64,000 nucleotides of DNA, from positions 2,776,690 through 2,840,689 of the forward strand of contig KN832554.1 in the NCBI GenBank assembly GCA_000827205.1. Reading direction: 5' to 3'. Positions 46,090-57,636 of this stretch are shown in pieces (the stretch's first letter is position 1; the number at the start of each line of letters is the position of its first letter). A model generated the notes under the pieces. The model saw only the letters and a program-made list of their open reading frames with translations, did not search any database and had not been told where the DNA came from. The DNA comes from Plicaturopsis crispa FD-325 SS-3 (Eukaryota; Basidiomycota; Agaricomycetes; Amylocorticiales; Amylocorticiaceae). A program made the translations under genes and the position numbers.

Positions 46090-47492
46090 TCAATACACGG
46101 CCCTCAGCCCTAACGCTTCCCTTCTGGACTTTGAATTGGGATCAAAGTATGGCCGTTCTCCGATAGAGATGACACGATCACCCCTTCGTGAGCCGATGGT
46201 GTCGAATGTAGCGGAATGATAGCTCGACCTGCGTATGCAAAATTATCAGTTCGCCATGAACAAAAGAGACTGAAATACCCACCGGTTATCCCATATGGCA
46301 ATATCGTTTGTCCTCCACTATACAGCGACGTACACATTCAGTGACTCGTTGTCGCACTAGGCCAGAATGGACTCACGCTAAACCTAACGGCGATGTCATG
46401 ATTTTGCGCCTGCATTTTGAACAGGTACGCCAACAGCAGATCCGACTCGTCGCGCGTGACCTCGTTAATGCGCTTGGTGAATAGGTGGCTGATGTACACG
46501 CTCTTCCAGCCGGTGACAGGGTTCGTGCGCACGAGGGGATGCGTCGCGGTGAGATCGCCACCCACGTTCTCCGGGTGCCCCCGAGGGAGGTCCGCGCGCA
46601 CACTGAAGCCCTGCAGAGCGGCGACCTTATGCAAGAACTGCGCATCGTGCTTTGCTGTGAGGCGCTCGAGGAAAGCGCGGAAAGGCGGAGAGAGGCGGTC
46701 ATAGCTGTGCGTGTTCTTTTGAGCGCGTGCGGAGAAGCAAATGAGAGATACGTACAGCTCGTAGCCGCTGAACCAGAGGGTATCACCGCCTTCGTCTGGC
46801 ACTTTGACAAGCTTCAAAACCCCATAATCCGTACCGTAGCGCTCGTATGTAACACTATCATCTCCTATCAGCATCGACAAAACTGGATGCTGGGGGAGGC
46901 ACACTTACTCAGAATGGATGTTATTCGAGTGTATCTTCGTGACGTCGTCGCCGATATACTCCTCGACAGGCTTCGCAACGATCTCGTTCGCCACGATAAG
47001 GACCTGGTCACCGAGCTCGCTCGTCGGGGGTGTGATCGGGTGGATGTGCAGGCCAGATTCCGCAGGCTTGCCGGAGAGGGCGCCTAGCTTTTGGCCAAGA
47101 ATCTGAAGTAGGCATATGTGCGTTTAGCGTGCGACTGTGTACTGGTACTTAGTACTGCAATGCTTACCTTCTGGTCATCAATATTGAGATCCTGGTTCCG
47201 GAAAAAGACCACATTCCGTTCGGCAACTGCAGGTTAACGTCATAAGCAATCGTGCACGTCCGCTGCCTTTGCGATGCCTCAAGTTAACAGTGTCGCGCTT
47301 ACCGAGAATTGCAAGGTCGCGGACCTTCGCGTCGTCCTTGAGCAATTCGCTCAGCTGTGCATCCCTAAACTCCGTGCCTATATTCGTCGTGACGTTGAAT
47401 CGACCATACTGGTCCAACGCTGTGCCCCGCGTGAGCGGCTTGGGGGCGAATGGCGGTGTCGACGGCTCGTACACGGTGGTTGGGACAGGCAT
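46090..47492 (-). CDS. TauD/TfdA-family 2-oxoglutarate dioxygenase (copy 1)
   Basis: Fe(II)/2-oxoglutarate dioxygenase of the taurine/alkylsulfonate type (yeast JLP1 relatives), which would free sulfite from a sulfonate or hydroxylate a related acid. Start MPVPTTVYEPSTPP at 47492. Visible parts: LDQYGRFNVTTNIGTEF, AERNVVFFRNQDLNID, then KIHSNNIHSDVTYERYG, where the iron motif HSD is completed across an intron. Next are GGDTLWFSGYELYDRLSP, GHPENVGGDLTATHPLVRTN, TGWKSVYISHLFTKRI, and WDNRSSYHSATFD with the distal iron-binding His, also built across an intron. The C terminus has a 2-oxoglutarate-binding type Arg region ending REALGLRAVY. Introns sit at the same places as in copy 2 at 52218-53583. 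Confidence 0.92.
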
Positions 47493-48179
47493 AGTAGTCA
47501 CTCACTGGTCCGGGTGGGGAGTACGAGGGATTGTGACATTTCTCATGTCTGATTTCTGGATCCACCGTGCTCAGCGCGACGTAGATTCATCTTGAAAGCA
47601 CGCAGTTCTGAAAGAAATTGCGCGACCGATTAGATGAAAGGCACGAAGTCGCACAACTGTATCGAAGTTGATTGCGATACGTTCGGCTTTTCAACGGAAA
47701 TCTTTCTAGGGTACAGTAAACATTTAAGCAAGTATTCAGGCCCAGGGGGAGTATTGCTCGGACTTGCCTGGCTGTAGAGGAACCAGAGAGGAACAACTTG
47801 CAAAGTGGAACGTTACAAATTTATAATTTTACGTAGCCTGCGGGGGAGAGTCTGGGCGAGTGGCGGAGACTCCGCCACTGGATAAACGCTCGATAAACGT
47901 GTCTGACTCTAAAGTGAACACCCGACATGCTTGCGCCATACCGTGCCAAACCCACTTAGCACAAATCTAAGCCAGTGCTCTAGTTTACAGCTACTGGCAT
48001 TTTTAAGGTGGGGATAGGCAAGAGAGAGCCTCCTGTCGCGGAGTTGAGAACCCTTTCCGATGCTACTTACAACAATTTGGGCCTTGTAAAGAAGGTAAGT
48101 ACTTAATGCAGACTTAATGTGACCGTTCAATGTAAGTAGGTGCTTCCCTGACGTTGCCTTTTCTAACAGAAACGCACAA
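47493..48179. promoter_or_regulatory. divergent intergenic region, dioxygenase / MBL hydrolase
   Basis: 687 bp between divergent starts. Includes a short perfect-looking run AGTGGCGGAGACTCCGCCACT (palindromic, 47859-47879), which may be a regulatory inverted repeat or hairpin. No TATA box stands out. Confidence 0.45.
47859..47879. repeat. perfect inverted repeat, 9-10 bp arms
   Basis: AGTGGCGGAG and CTCCGCCACT are reverse complements separated by one base. It lies in the shared promoter region and could be a binding site for a dimeric regulator of the cluster, or a hairpin. Confidence 0.6.
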
Positions 48180-49627
48180 ATGACCAGCTCTCCCAGCGTC
48201 GAAGTAGATGCGCTTACGATTCGGTCAGTTCGAGCGACGCTACTAAACTTTTGATAGCACTTGCAACTGAACTTACACTGTGACCCAGTGTAGTCGTCGA
48301 TAATAACATCGAACGGTAAGCCCTAGTGCTCCGATAAAATATCGTGCTCTTTGCACTAACCTCAACGTATGTGCAGCTTTGCAGTGCTCCCGAGCGGTTT
48401 TGTGGATGAGACCCCACAACAACTACAGAATGACCCACCCATAGATACGGAATTGACCGGTCTTCCGTATATTGACCTCGAGAACTAGTGGGTAGCTTTC
48501 ATTCTAGACACGCGTACTGACACCGTGAAACCTGACGCATCTTCGTAGCTGCTGTGGTGGGTTCTCACAGTTCTCCTGAGTCGCTGCCGCATTAGACTTA
48601 TTTTTGTTCGCGCTTGTCGTAAGGTGCGCATGGTCTGGGACTGCTCATCACGACCCTCGTCGATGGCGAGTCGCACACAATCATGTTCGACGCCGGCCCC
48701 GAATCAAAATCAATATATCGAAACGTCAAGGCCCTCAAACTCCCCATGAATGACGTTGAGCGAATCGTACTCTCTGTACGTCCTTGCCCGTCATGAGATA
48801 AAATAATATTGACATCTGCACCAATGAAGCACTGGCACGCTGATCACAGTGGCGGCATACCGACAGCTCTGAGGCTCATTACAAACTCGTCGGCATCCGC
48901 CAGCCCGATCCCCGTCGACCTCCACCCTGCACGGCCTCTCGCCCGCGGCAGTGCTCCCGCTCCGCACTCCAAGACGGTTGCGCGCCAGCCACCAAGCCCG
49001 ACATATGCTGAGATTGAGGCAGCAGGTGGTATTCCGCAGCTACACAGGGAGCCCCATGCTGTTGCAGGTGGGGCCGTGTGGGTCTCCGGGGAAATACCTC
49101 GATTAACAGAATTTGAAACCGGATTTCTTGGGGGGAGTGAGTGGGTGGAGAGAGATGGGGTAGGACAGTGGGAGAGGGAACCAGGCCAGGTAATCAGGTC
49201 GCTTAGCATGAATCTGGGTGGGCTAATGTATGCGATGCAGTTAGTCATGGACGAGCGATACCTTGTCATCAATGTGAAAGGCAAGGGCCTCGTCATTATC
49301 AGTGCATGCTCCCGTTCGTCCTACTAGCTTTGTTCTTTACCGCCTAGTACGCTCACGCCCTTTTCAGATGCTGGGATTGTAAATGTTATCACAGATGCAC
49401 GCACCTATTTTCCCAAAACGCCTGTGCATATGGTCCTCGGTGGGCTCCACCTTGGAGGGAAAGACATGGCATACCGCATCGCGCCCACAGTAGCATTCCT
49501 TGCGGACTTGCACCCGGCATTTGTGCTACCACTGCATTGCACAGGGCTTGCAGCGCGGGTCGCGATGGTGAATGCTCTGGGGGACGCATGCGTGGCGGGA
49601 GGCGTAGGCATGAAAATCGATGTATAA
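48180..49627 (+). CDS. MBL-fold metallohydrolase, DHPS-like group
   Basis: Zinc-dependent hydrolase of the metallo-beta-lactamase fold, closest by motif to the group annotated as ribofuranosylaminobenzene-phosphate synthase-like (cd07713 type). Eight exons (48180-48223, 48289-48315, 48377-48487, 48549-48556, 48624-48775, 48830-49189, 49241-49313, 49368-49627) sum to 1035 nt = 344 residues. Motifs: ENYCCGAHGLGLLIT, HTIMFDAGPESKS, VLSHWHADHSGGIPTALRL (HxHxDH), GLVIISACSHAGIVNVITDA and PLHCTG. The MBL metal ligands are thus complete. A Pro/Ala/Ser-rich insert after the first metal motif is typical. The 8-nt exon 4 gives YCCG. The natural substrate is unknown; position between two sulfonate-type dioxygenases hints at a shared pathway. 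Confidence 0.93.
48549..48556 (+). other. 8-nt microexon of MBL hydrolase
   Basis: CTGCTGTG is flanked by TTCGTAG and GTGGGT. It completes Tyr, codes Cys-Cys and starts Gly, giving ENYCCGAHGLGLL, which matches the family. The exon sum is a multiple of three only when it is included. Confidence 0.82.
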
Positions 49628-49719
49628 CATCGTATTCCCTCAATAAATGTTGCGGTTATCGACTATGTTCATAAAATATAGATGTGTTTAAAAAATAGAT
49701 TGTTTGTATAGAGTACTTT

Positions 49720-51708
49720 TTACACTTTTTCCTCCAACGATGACGCCGCGTCTCTGGAAAGTGCTACCTCCTCCCGCCGAGCAGCCAAGATGTCCTGAGT
49801 CTCTCGGCGCATCTGGCTTGCCCGACCCTTGCGCGTGAATAATCTGTGTGCGGCATCGCGTAAGTAATCATCCACCATGGACGGTACAACCCAAGCAAAA
49901 ACGCACATGTCCATATCTTCGAGTGGAATCCCGCGTGTTTCTGGGACGAACCACCACACGAACACGCCGCCGATCACGGTGCACACGCCGAAGAAGACGA
50001 ATGTACCATACGTGATGTTTTTCACCATGTATGGCGTGGCATAGACGATCGCGAATTGCACGAGCCACTGTGTCATCGTCGTGATCACGGTGCACACCGG
50101 GCGGATACCCGCGGGGAATATTTCCGCACTTTTAGAGGGTAGAATGTCAGCATTTGATTCAAGAGGGGTGGCTAAAATAACCGCACCAGTATATCCATGG
50201 GATCCCTGTCCATGAGATGGCGAGGAAGACGGCGAAGATGTATATGAAGACGAGCGCGACGTACGCCCCCGCGTCAACGCTGCTAAGTCCACCAAAGGAT
50301 CCTGACACCGCGGAGAAGATGGCCAGGTAGAAGAGTGAGAACGCGGCACCGGCGGAGCCAAGCATGAGGGCGGGCCGCCGGCCGAAGCGGTCGAGTGCAA
50401 ATATGAGCGATGCAATGCAGAAAGACGCCTTGACAATGCCATATATACCCGTCGCGAGCAGACTCTGCAGTGTCCCCGTGAAGCCGAGGCCCTTGATGAT
50501 AAGGGGAGAGAAGTACTGAAGGACGGAGAGATAAGCACGAGCTTGTGCATGCACGAGGACAACTGAACGGAATGAGCACGTACGTTTATAGAATTAATGC
50601 CCGTAAGGCCCAAGAAGGTCATGAGGGCGATGCCGATTCCAAGACGGCGCAGGTTGGATGGCTCGCCGATGACACGAAATTTGGCCTTGAGCGACCTGTC
50701 GCCACCTGTGATCGCGAGCTCGTTGCGCAGTTGCTCCTCGACAGCGGCGATTTCCGTCTTGATATACAAATGTCCCTCGGGAAGATGGCGGAGGTACGCA
50801 AGCACGACGGCAGCTTTGTCCGCTTGCCCGTTCTTGACGAGGAACCGTGGACTCTCCGGTTGGAACGCCATGAAAAATAGCTATCGATATTGGTGAGTGT
50901 CGACTTATCTAGTGTTGCGAAAATGGAGTCGTAACATACGAGAAGCACTGCGGGAACGATCTGGATTGCAAATGGAATCCGCCATTGGGATTCACTCGTG
51001 TTGGCAATGTGTTTGCTGACGCCGAAATTGATCTGTGTAGACCTTCCATTAGCGAACTGACGCAACAAATTGGCACGAGTATATTACCCAAAATCCGATG
51101 ATCTGCGCAAGTTGTAGCATACACTCGAATATGCCAACGAGACGTCCTCTGAGTGCGGGCGGTGCGCACTCCGAGATATAAACCGGAACAATCAATGATA
51201 CCACACCGACGCCGAGGCCAGTGAAAGCACGGCCGACGTAGATCAAAGAGACAAGTCCGGGGGAGACGGTGGTGAGGATCGAACCGATGAGAAAGATGGT
51301 CCCGGCGAGAAGGAGGCCCGAACGACTACCCACGCGTTCGTGTATGGGGTACACAAATAACGCGCCAAAAAATGCGCCAGCAAGAAACGTAGACACTGTA
51401 AAGAGATTAGAGCGCTTACGATACATATAGACGCTTTTCTCACCAATATTGGAGCTGAGAGCTGTCGCGGCGCTGGCGTTAAGCCCAAAACGCGCTTTAA
51501 AGCTGGGTAGGGAGATCGCGCCGCCAATGAATCCCACGTCGTAGCCTGTCGTGAAGATTAGCCTATCACCCAGCCTGGATAACGCGGTTCACTGACCGAA
51601 CATGGCGGAACCAAATGACGCTGAGAGGGCTAGGAAGTAGATACGCCAGCCATAAGCTTCAGGCGGCTCCGGAAACGCGGCAACGTTGGTGGGGGTGAGG
51701 AATCCCAT
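49720..51708 (-). CDS. MFS sugar porter family transporter
   Basis: Twelve-helix H+ symporter or facilitator of the sugar porter family, plasma membrane; substrates in this family include hexoses, quinate, inositol and organic acids. Start MGFLTPTNVAAFPEPPEAYG at 51708, then TM1 and GYDVGFIGGAISLPSFK after splicing. Family marks include PIHERVGSRSGLL, VPVYISECAPPALRGRLVGI (the PESP-like region), PESPRFLVKNGQADKA, DRFGRRPALMLGSAG and VPETRGIPLEDMD near the C terminus. About seven exons. The protein ends ASSLEEKV. N-terminal PEPPEAYGWR with an early aromatic pair resembles quinate/sugar carriers. Located between the MBL hydrolase (convergent) and dioxygenase copy 2 (same strand), it may bring in their substrate (inference). 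Confidence 0.92.
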
Positions 51709-52217
51709 GCCTTGGGAGAACCGTTCGATCTGTCGCAGTCAACGCAAAGGACCGGCTGAGATACAGCCCGTTAAGTAACATTAAAATCGATATGTCTCTG
51801 AATCTGCAGGGCTCACCAGCGTCATGTCGCCATTTGTCGCCTTCTTTCATTTCGGAGGTTCCTGGTGAGATGGCTAATCTGAACGAGAGCGAAAGCCAGG
51901 CGACATTGCAAAAGCTTCCGGAAGGAATTGCGTGCTGGTTCATTGATGTGAGCAGTGAGCACGCAACTCGACCGAGTTCGAAGTTCTGAAGGTTTTTGAT
52001 AAGGATACTCAACGATCGAAGGTGTACATCAGATCGTATCGGATATTGCTGGACTCACTTTGAGTTGTTGGCGAACGGTCACGCATACACGGGACATTGG
52101 GACAAGAGTGAATGTGTCACTTTGAGCGACATAGGATGTCAACCTAGCGCTGACGCCGAGAGAACAAGGTGATATACACATTCACTGGCAGCGGTGACTG
52201 TACTTGCTACAATGAGA
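51709..52217. other. intergenic
   Basis: 509 bp upstream of the sugar porter and downstream of dioxygenase copy 2, both on the minus strand. Holds the porter promoter. Open frames here are not protein-like. Confidence 0.4.
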
Positions 52218-53583
52218 TCAATACACGCTTCTGAGACCGAGAGCTTCTCGTCGCGATTTCGAGGCCGGATCGAAGTACGGTCGCTCGCCAATGGAGAGTA
52301 CTCGGTTTCCTTTTCTCGAGCCCACAGCGTCGAAAGTCGCAGAGTGGTAGGATGATCTTAACGCGACATTTCAGAAAGTATACAAAAGGAAAGGACGGAC
52401 TGTCGACGAACCTGTTGTCCCATATAGCAATATCGTCCGTCTCCCACTGAAGATAGATGTTAGGCAACAGCTCAAGATATTAAGATGCAAACTAAAGACG
52501 TACTCTAAATCGCACCGCGAGATCGTGGTTTTCTGCCTGTACTTTGAACAGGTACTCCAGTATTATATCGGACTCGTCGCGTGTGACGCCGTTGATGCGT
52601 TTCGTGAAGTTGTGACTGATGAAGACGCTCTTCCAGCCAGTGATGGGATTCGTGCGGATGAGTGGGTGAGTCGCTTCGAGCTCGCCGCCGACGTTTTCCG
52701 GGTGCCCACGCGGGATGTGCTCCCGCACTTTGAAGCCTTGCGCGTTGGCCACGGTATGAAAAAATTTGGCGTCATGCTGTGCGGTAAGACCTTCGAGGAA
52801 GGTCCGGAACTCAGGCGAGAGGCGGTCGTAACTAGTTTGGCAGGAGTCATTCAGTGTTCGTTCGCGAGGGACAATTGTAGCAGGAGCATACACTTCGTAG
52901 CCGCTGAACCAGAGAGTGTCTCCCCCCTCTTCTGGGACCTTCACGAGTTTGAGAATGGCATAGTCAGAACCGTATTGTTCGTACGTCACGCTGTGAAGTC
53001 GTGCGTGGTTAGCAAAACGCAGAACAAACGATGCGGCGCGATGCATACTCTGAATGAATATTTTGTGAATGAAATTTGGATGGGTCACCAGATGTGTGCT
53101 CGGCAATTGGCTTAGCAATCACGTCGCTGGCGACAAGCAAAACCTGGTCTCCAAGCTCGCTATCTTCCGTTGTGTACGGGTGGACGTGCAGACCAGATTC
53201 CGCAGGTTTGCCATTCAGAGCACCCAGCTGTTGGCACAGAGTCTGTGAAGTGCCTATTTGTTATTGAACAAAGGAAAACAATGAGTCGCAGAAATGTACC
53301 TTTTGCCGCTCAATGTCGAGATCCTGGTTGCGAAAAAATACAACGTTGCGTTGAGACACTGTTTGAATAGTTAACCTCATGCCCCGTAGAAGAAGTAGAC
53401 CACGTAACGCACCCAAAACTGCGAGGTCGCGAATCTTGTCTTCATCCTTCGCGATCTCAGAAAGCTGTACGCCCCTGCTAAACTCTGTACCGATGTTGGT
53501 AGTGACGTTGAATCGCCCGTACTCGTCTAACGACGTGCCGAGCACGCGTGGCTTAGGATATTGTTGGGAGAGGAGTGCTGGCA
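52218..53583 (-). CDS. TauD/TfdA-family 2-oxoglutarate dioxygenase (copy 2)
   Basis: Paralog of the gene at 46090-47492, same strand, same exon pattern. Start MPALLSQQYPKPRVLGTSL at 53583. Shared blocks: LDEYGRFNVTTNIGTEFSRG, SQRNVVFFRNQDLDIERQK, QLGALNGKPAESGLHVHPYT, VTYEQYGSDYAILKLVKVPE, EGGDTLWFSGYEVYDRLSPE, GHPENVGGELEATHPLIRTN, TGWKSVFISHNFTKRINGVT, RFRWETDDIAIWDNRSSYHS. The iron ligands (HSD and distal His in YHSATFD) are present after splicing. It ends REALGLRSVY at stop 52218-52220. Third-position divergence from copy 1 is high, so the duplication is old. The likely role is sulfonate or related acid oxidation; two kept copies suggest different substrates. Confidence 0.92.
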
Positions 53584-54761
53584 TGGCGGGGAGGACGAGA
53601 ATTGATATGTCGATTGACAGCTACACTCGTGAACTTCGCTATAACCATTGATATTAAAGAAGGGCGTACGGAGTCATGAGAGTAGGCACGCCCTTGCGAC
53701 ATGCCACGGATATCTTGCGCCATAGATTACACAGTGCATAGATTGGTGCCGTACCAAATGATGGCGCGATATGTACCTAGTTCGTTGGTAGAATCTGTAC
53801 TCAACGCTCGTGCCTGATTGTTCCGTCCTATTCCGGAATGTTGTCGCCCTGATTGGTTTACCCCGAAGAAACCTGTTTAACCGTTGTAACTGAGAGAGAT
53901 CACGGATGATTTCAAGGCGAGAAAGACTGCCAGTACAAGTGAGGTCGAGCGAAGCATATGCAGTAATGTCCTGTCCGGAACGTAAGTACGAATTGAATAG
54001 CGTTTGCCGTTTTTTGATGAGTCTTCAGCCTTTACCATTCTGTTATCACTGGCAGATTTTTAAGGACATACCGTCATCTTGATCGCCATTGCTAGCCCGG
54101 GAGCTCGTGCTGTCACGGTAGCACTTCATATCGGAGCTGGCCAGAGCGGTAGTTGACTGAGTACAATGTCGGTCTTCCCCGTGCGGCCCGGGTGCCACGC
54201 TAAGGTGTACTAGACTGGGACGCAGCATGGACACAGACATCGATGTGGGCAATCGAGCAAAGGCTGCATCCATAGCGCACTTGCAAGTTCCAAGGAGGTT
54301 GGCGTCGGGGTAGCGCCTAGTTTGAACGTTAACGCTGCTCACGCGCTCACGGAGGCTGCAGCCAAGCAGGAACTTGCGACGAACATTTACGGACACAACC
54401 CCTGACTATGACTGACTACTGGCGCTCAGTACTCAGTGTTCAGCGTTTTTCATCTTCATTGTTTTGTCTATGTATAGAGGCGTGGTTGAATTGAAGGGAT
54501 CACTGAACTTCTAAGAGGTAGATTTATTTCGAAGGTTTTTGGCGGTGAGAGTTAAGCGCGGTGCCACGGCAAAAGCGCTTGCGCTTTGTGGCCACGACCC
54601 TGGTCGGTAAAGGGAAAACAGCCCAAGTAGAGCTGGGACAAAACAAAATCAGAAGGGCGTTTTACAGACCTACGCCGAGCCCGCGACTCAGGGCGAAAGG
54701 ATTGTCATGGGGCCGGGACCACCGTTCGTGGTCAAAGTGACTAGACGGAATTGTATTCCTG
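53584..54761. other. intergenic, about 1.2 kb
   Basis: Only short unconvincing frames, including a 116-codon one on the minus strand at 54046-54396 with no motif. A CTCAGTACTCAGTGTTCAG stretch near 54425 resembles the repeat in the promoter at 15704. Promoter of dioxygenase copy 2 lies at the left. Confidence 0.4.
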
Positions 54762-55963
54762 TCACCGATCAGAGTATGTCACTGTCAGCACAATACCTAG
54801 CTGAAGGTTCAAATTTGCGAATAATGCACCTATGTGGGTCATGAAGGCATTCAAGCTCTCTTCCCTCGTCTGCATCTCCTGAATATCCAGCTTGTAGTCC
54901 TTGATAAGCTGATCGATTGGGGCTGCTGAATATTGGAACCCAAGGCATGAGTAAACATGTCGACGGGGAAACGCCGAATTTCAGGACGGCGAGGTGCAAT
55001 TACCTTCATATGCGAAAAGCGAAACCAGGTTGGCCGGATACACATCACTTTTCCTGCCATCCTCCATGAGGACGACACCGAGCGGCTCGTAAAGGTCTCC
55101 GGAGCGTAGATTCGCATTTGATCTCCGGGCTTCACTAGAGACACAAAGAGAATGATGTCAAAACAGGAACAGCAAATTACCGCAGCGGCATGTTGATACA
55201 ACGACGTACGAATTTTCTAGTGCTCGTTTCACCTCTTCAATCCGTCGTCGTGTCTCACGCGCCTGATCAGCGAGGGGTATGGGGAGTATGGCGCTGATAC
55301 GGGCGTTGACTTGCTGTGCGACTTGTTGTTCGATGGCTGAGCGAATTTGTAATTGGATTTGTGCCCTGTATATCCCGAGTGTGGTCAAATCAGTCATTTG
55401 TACAGTCGTGCAGTCAGGTTTGGCTTCACGATTAAGCAGATATCAATAGGCCAGAAAGAACAGCACGATGACACGGTATGCAAAATTACACGTACTTCAT
55501 CTGGACAGCTACATCATCCTTCAGGTTGTCCCTTATCGTGCACTTCACCCCCTCAATGGCTGCGTTCTGTTTCTTCTCCTCTGCGTGAATCTGCTTTCGA
55601 AGCGTCCGAATCTGCAGCTTTGGGTCTTGCTGTGAGAGCAACCGCAAGGGTTGAGTTTACGGATAGACCATCGACGCATACTAGTTGCATAAATGCACAG
55701 TGACGCACCATGGCAGGTGCTGCAGCTGTCACCAGCGTAGAATATTCATTCAAAGAATCTAGCGTGCCGCTCCTGAAGTGCAGAGACAAGTTAGCCTGAA
55801 AGATACGCTTATGAAAACACACGTACACAACATTCAGCGATTTGTTCATCCGGGCAATGATGTCTCGAATAGACAAGGCATCTGGGGCTAAAGATGTCGC
55901 TCCTGTCCCACCCGTCTCAGCTACATCAGTTCCGTTAAGTACGCTGTCCACAGAGGAAGCCAT
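54762..55963 (-). CDS. conserved-looking coiled-coil protein of unknown function
   Basis: I do not recognise a family. Seven or so short exons join in frame from ATG 55963 (MASSVDSVLNGTDVAETGG). Visible: IRDIIARMNKSLNVVSGTLD, LNEYSTLVTAAAPAM, then helical heptad-like sequence PKLQIRTLRKQIHAEEKKQN and AQIQLQIRSAIEQQVAQQVN, RARETRRRIEEVKRALENS-like helices, and a compact block (LRSGDLYEPLGVVLMEDGRK, SDVYPANLVSLFAYEAAPID). It ends with another helix (IKDYKLDIQEMQTREESLNA). About 260-280 residues. The layout, helices around a small globular part, suggests a complex subunit. The last exon edge is uncertain; the stop 54762-54764 assumes read-through past a possible donor at THIG. Confidence 0.7.
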
Positions 55964-56313
55964 TTGCAAGCAATGGGGGATGGTATGAGGTATGAGCAGA
56001 GGAGGGCTTGACATTGAGCGCCCAGCAATCGATTTGCCAAAGGGTCCATGCGTGGCCTACGTGAGGCTGGCATGCGCAGTGTATTGCGCAGGAAGGAAGT
56101 GAGCTTGAATACCTCGCCGACACCGCGTGGCCTGTCAGAACTTCGGTCCTTGACATTCCATTGAGACAATCCATGACAGCACTGTTCGATGAATTTGGCA
56201 CGCTGATCGTCAAGAAATCAGAGTTGCCGCAGGTCAATGAAGTGGAATACGCAACATAAATATACGATCATCCGGGAACACCTAATGTCAGAGGCTCTTT
56301 TCGTTCGCCCGCT
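55964..56313. promoter_or_regulatory. intergenic promoter region
   Basis: 350 bp between the stop of dehydrogenase copy 1 and the start of the coiled-coil gene, both on the minus strand. No motif stands out. Confidence 0.35.
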
Positions 56314-57528
56314 CTACTTTAGTTCAGGGACAATGTCCTTGCCCGCCCCAACCAGCAAGTAATCACGCAAGTTGGTCAGCGCACGTACTTCCATCGTACG
56401 CTCCGTATCTAGTGTGTCGGTACCCATGTGCGGAAGGAGGACAACCTGCGGGAACTCGATTAGACGCGGATTCACTTTTGGCTCCTCGGGGAAGACATCC
56501 AATCCGACGTTCGATAGCTGCCACGACATCAGAGCTGGATAACGACCATGGTGCAAGGAAAACTTACGTGGCCGTCCTCGAGCGCTCTAATCATCGCGTC
56601 CTCGTCAATCACCTTTCCGCGAGCGGTGTTGATGATGATCGAGCCCTTCTTCAACGTCCGGATCTCCTTTTCGCCCACTATCCCAATAGTGTCCTTATTC
56701 AGCGGTACATGCACGCTCAACACGTCGGCCTCCTTCAAGAATTCTTCTAAGCGATCCGGGCCATAGTATTCGCACCACTCTGGTGCGAGTGCGTTCGGAT
56801 TCCGGTTGAGGTAGATAATACGCATGGGGAACGCGTGGGCGTAGTGCGCAAGGCGTAATCCGATCCCGCCAAGTCCTAATATCGCGAGCGTGCGCTGCGT
56901 GGCGTCGTGTGCAACGGTCGCAATTTTGGCAGGCTTCCATTGGAGAGCACGCAGTGACCGCTCGGCCGCGGAGAAGTGTCGTAGGGTCGCGATGAGGAGA
57001 TACAGTGCCGTGGTAGCTGTTGCCTCATCGACAGTGCCAGGGGTATTGGAGACCATTATGCCTACGGTGCGAAGAGCCTCAGATTGTGAAGCCAATGGCT
57101 GACGGGAGGATAGCCAGACCTTTTTCTTTGCACGCGAGGACATCGATTTGATCGTAGCCTGCACCGTTGTGCGCAATCCATTTAACACTCGATGCAAGAG
57201 CTCCGATGAGCTCCTTGTCGAAGACGCCAATGCGGTTTCTGGACACATTGCGCCGGTATATGCCCACAATCCCCGCATATTTTCCCCCAGGCTGCAGCTC
57301 AGCCACGAACTCCTCGCGAGAGTTTGAGTCTAAACGCTGTTCCACGTCCGCTTGAGATACGCTGGTAACAAGGCAATGCAGAGCTGCTCACAATGACTTC
57401 CGCGATACCACCTAGTAGCTCTTTGACTTCATCGTGCGCGTAATCAATGTCACCTAGACGTGAGTTAGTCTATGTACACTGCTGAGAGAACTCGTTGACG
57501 CACCACATAAGAGAATGCGAGGTGCCAT
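56314..57528 (-). CDS. D-2-hydroxyacid dehydrogenase (glyoxylate reductase-like, copy 1)
   Basis: NAD(P)H-dependent reductase of 2-oxo acids such as glyoxylate or hydroxypyruvate, cytosolic or mitochondrial. Start MAPRILLC at 57528; splicing gives GDIDYAHDEVKELLGG, IRLDSNSREEFVAELQPGGK, WIAHNGAGYDQIDVLACKEK, GIMVSNTPGTVDEATATTAL. Nucleotide motif LAILGLGGIGLRLAHYAHAF, catalytic Arg in INTARGKVIDEDAM, Glu in DVFPEEPKVNP and His in LLPHMGTDT. It ends VPELK. Five exons. The paralog at 60926-62151 has the same exons and about nine of ten residues the same in the central block, but lies on the opposite strand. Confidence 0.93.
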
Positions 57529-57636
57529 GTCAGGCTCGCCTTCAAGTTTCCGTAAAATGCGCTGAATCCTGGCCAGCTCCCACAAATGAGATGCTATGAG
57601 AGAGGTCTTGGGCGCTAGAGATGTTAGCGATGTGAT

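Noticed and set aside
54046-54396. 116-codon minus-strand frame upstream of dioxygenase copy 2
   Set aside because: No recognisable domain, many Ser/Arg/Cys without pattern; judged random.
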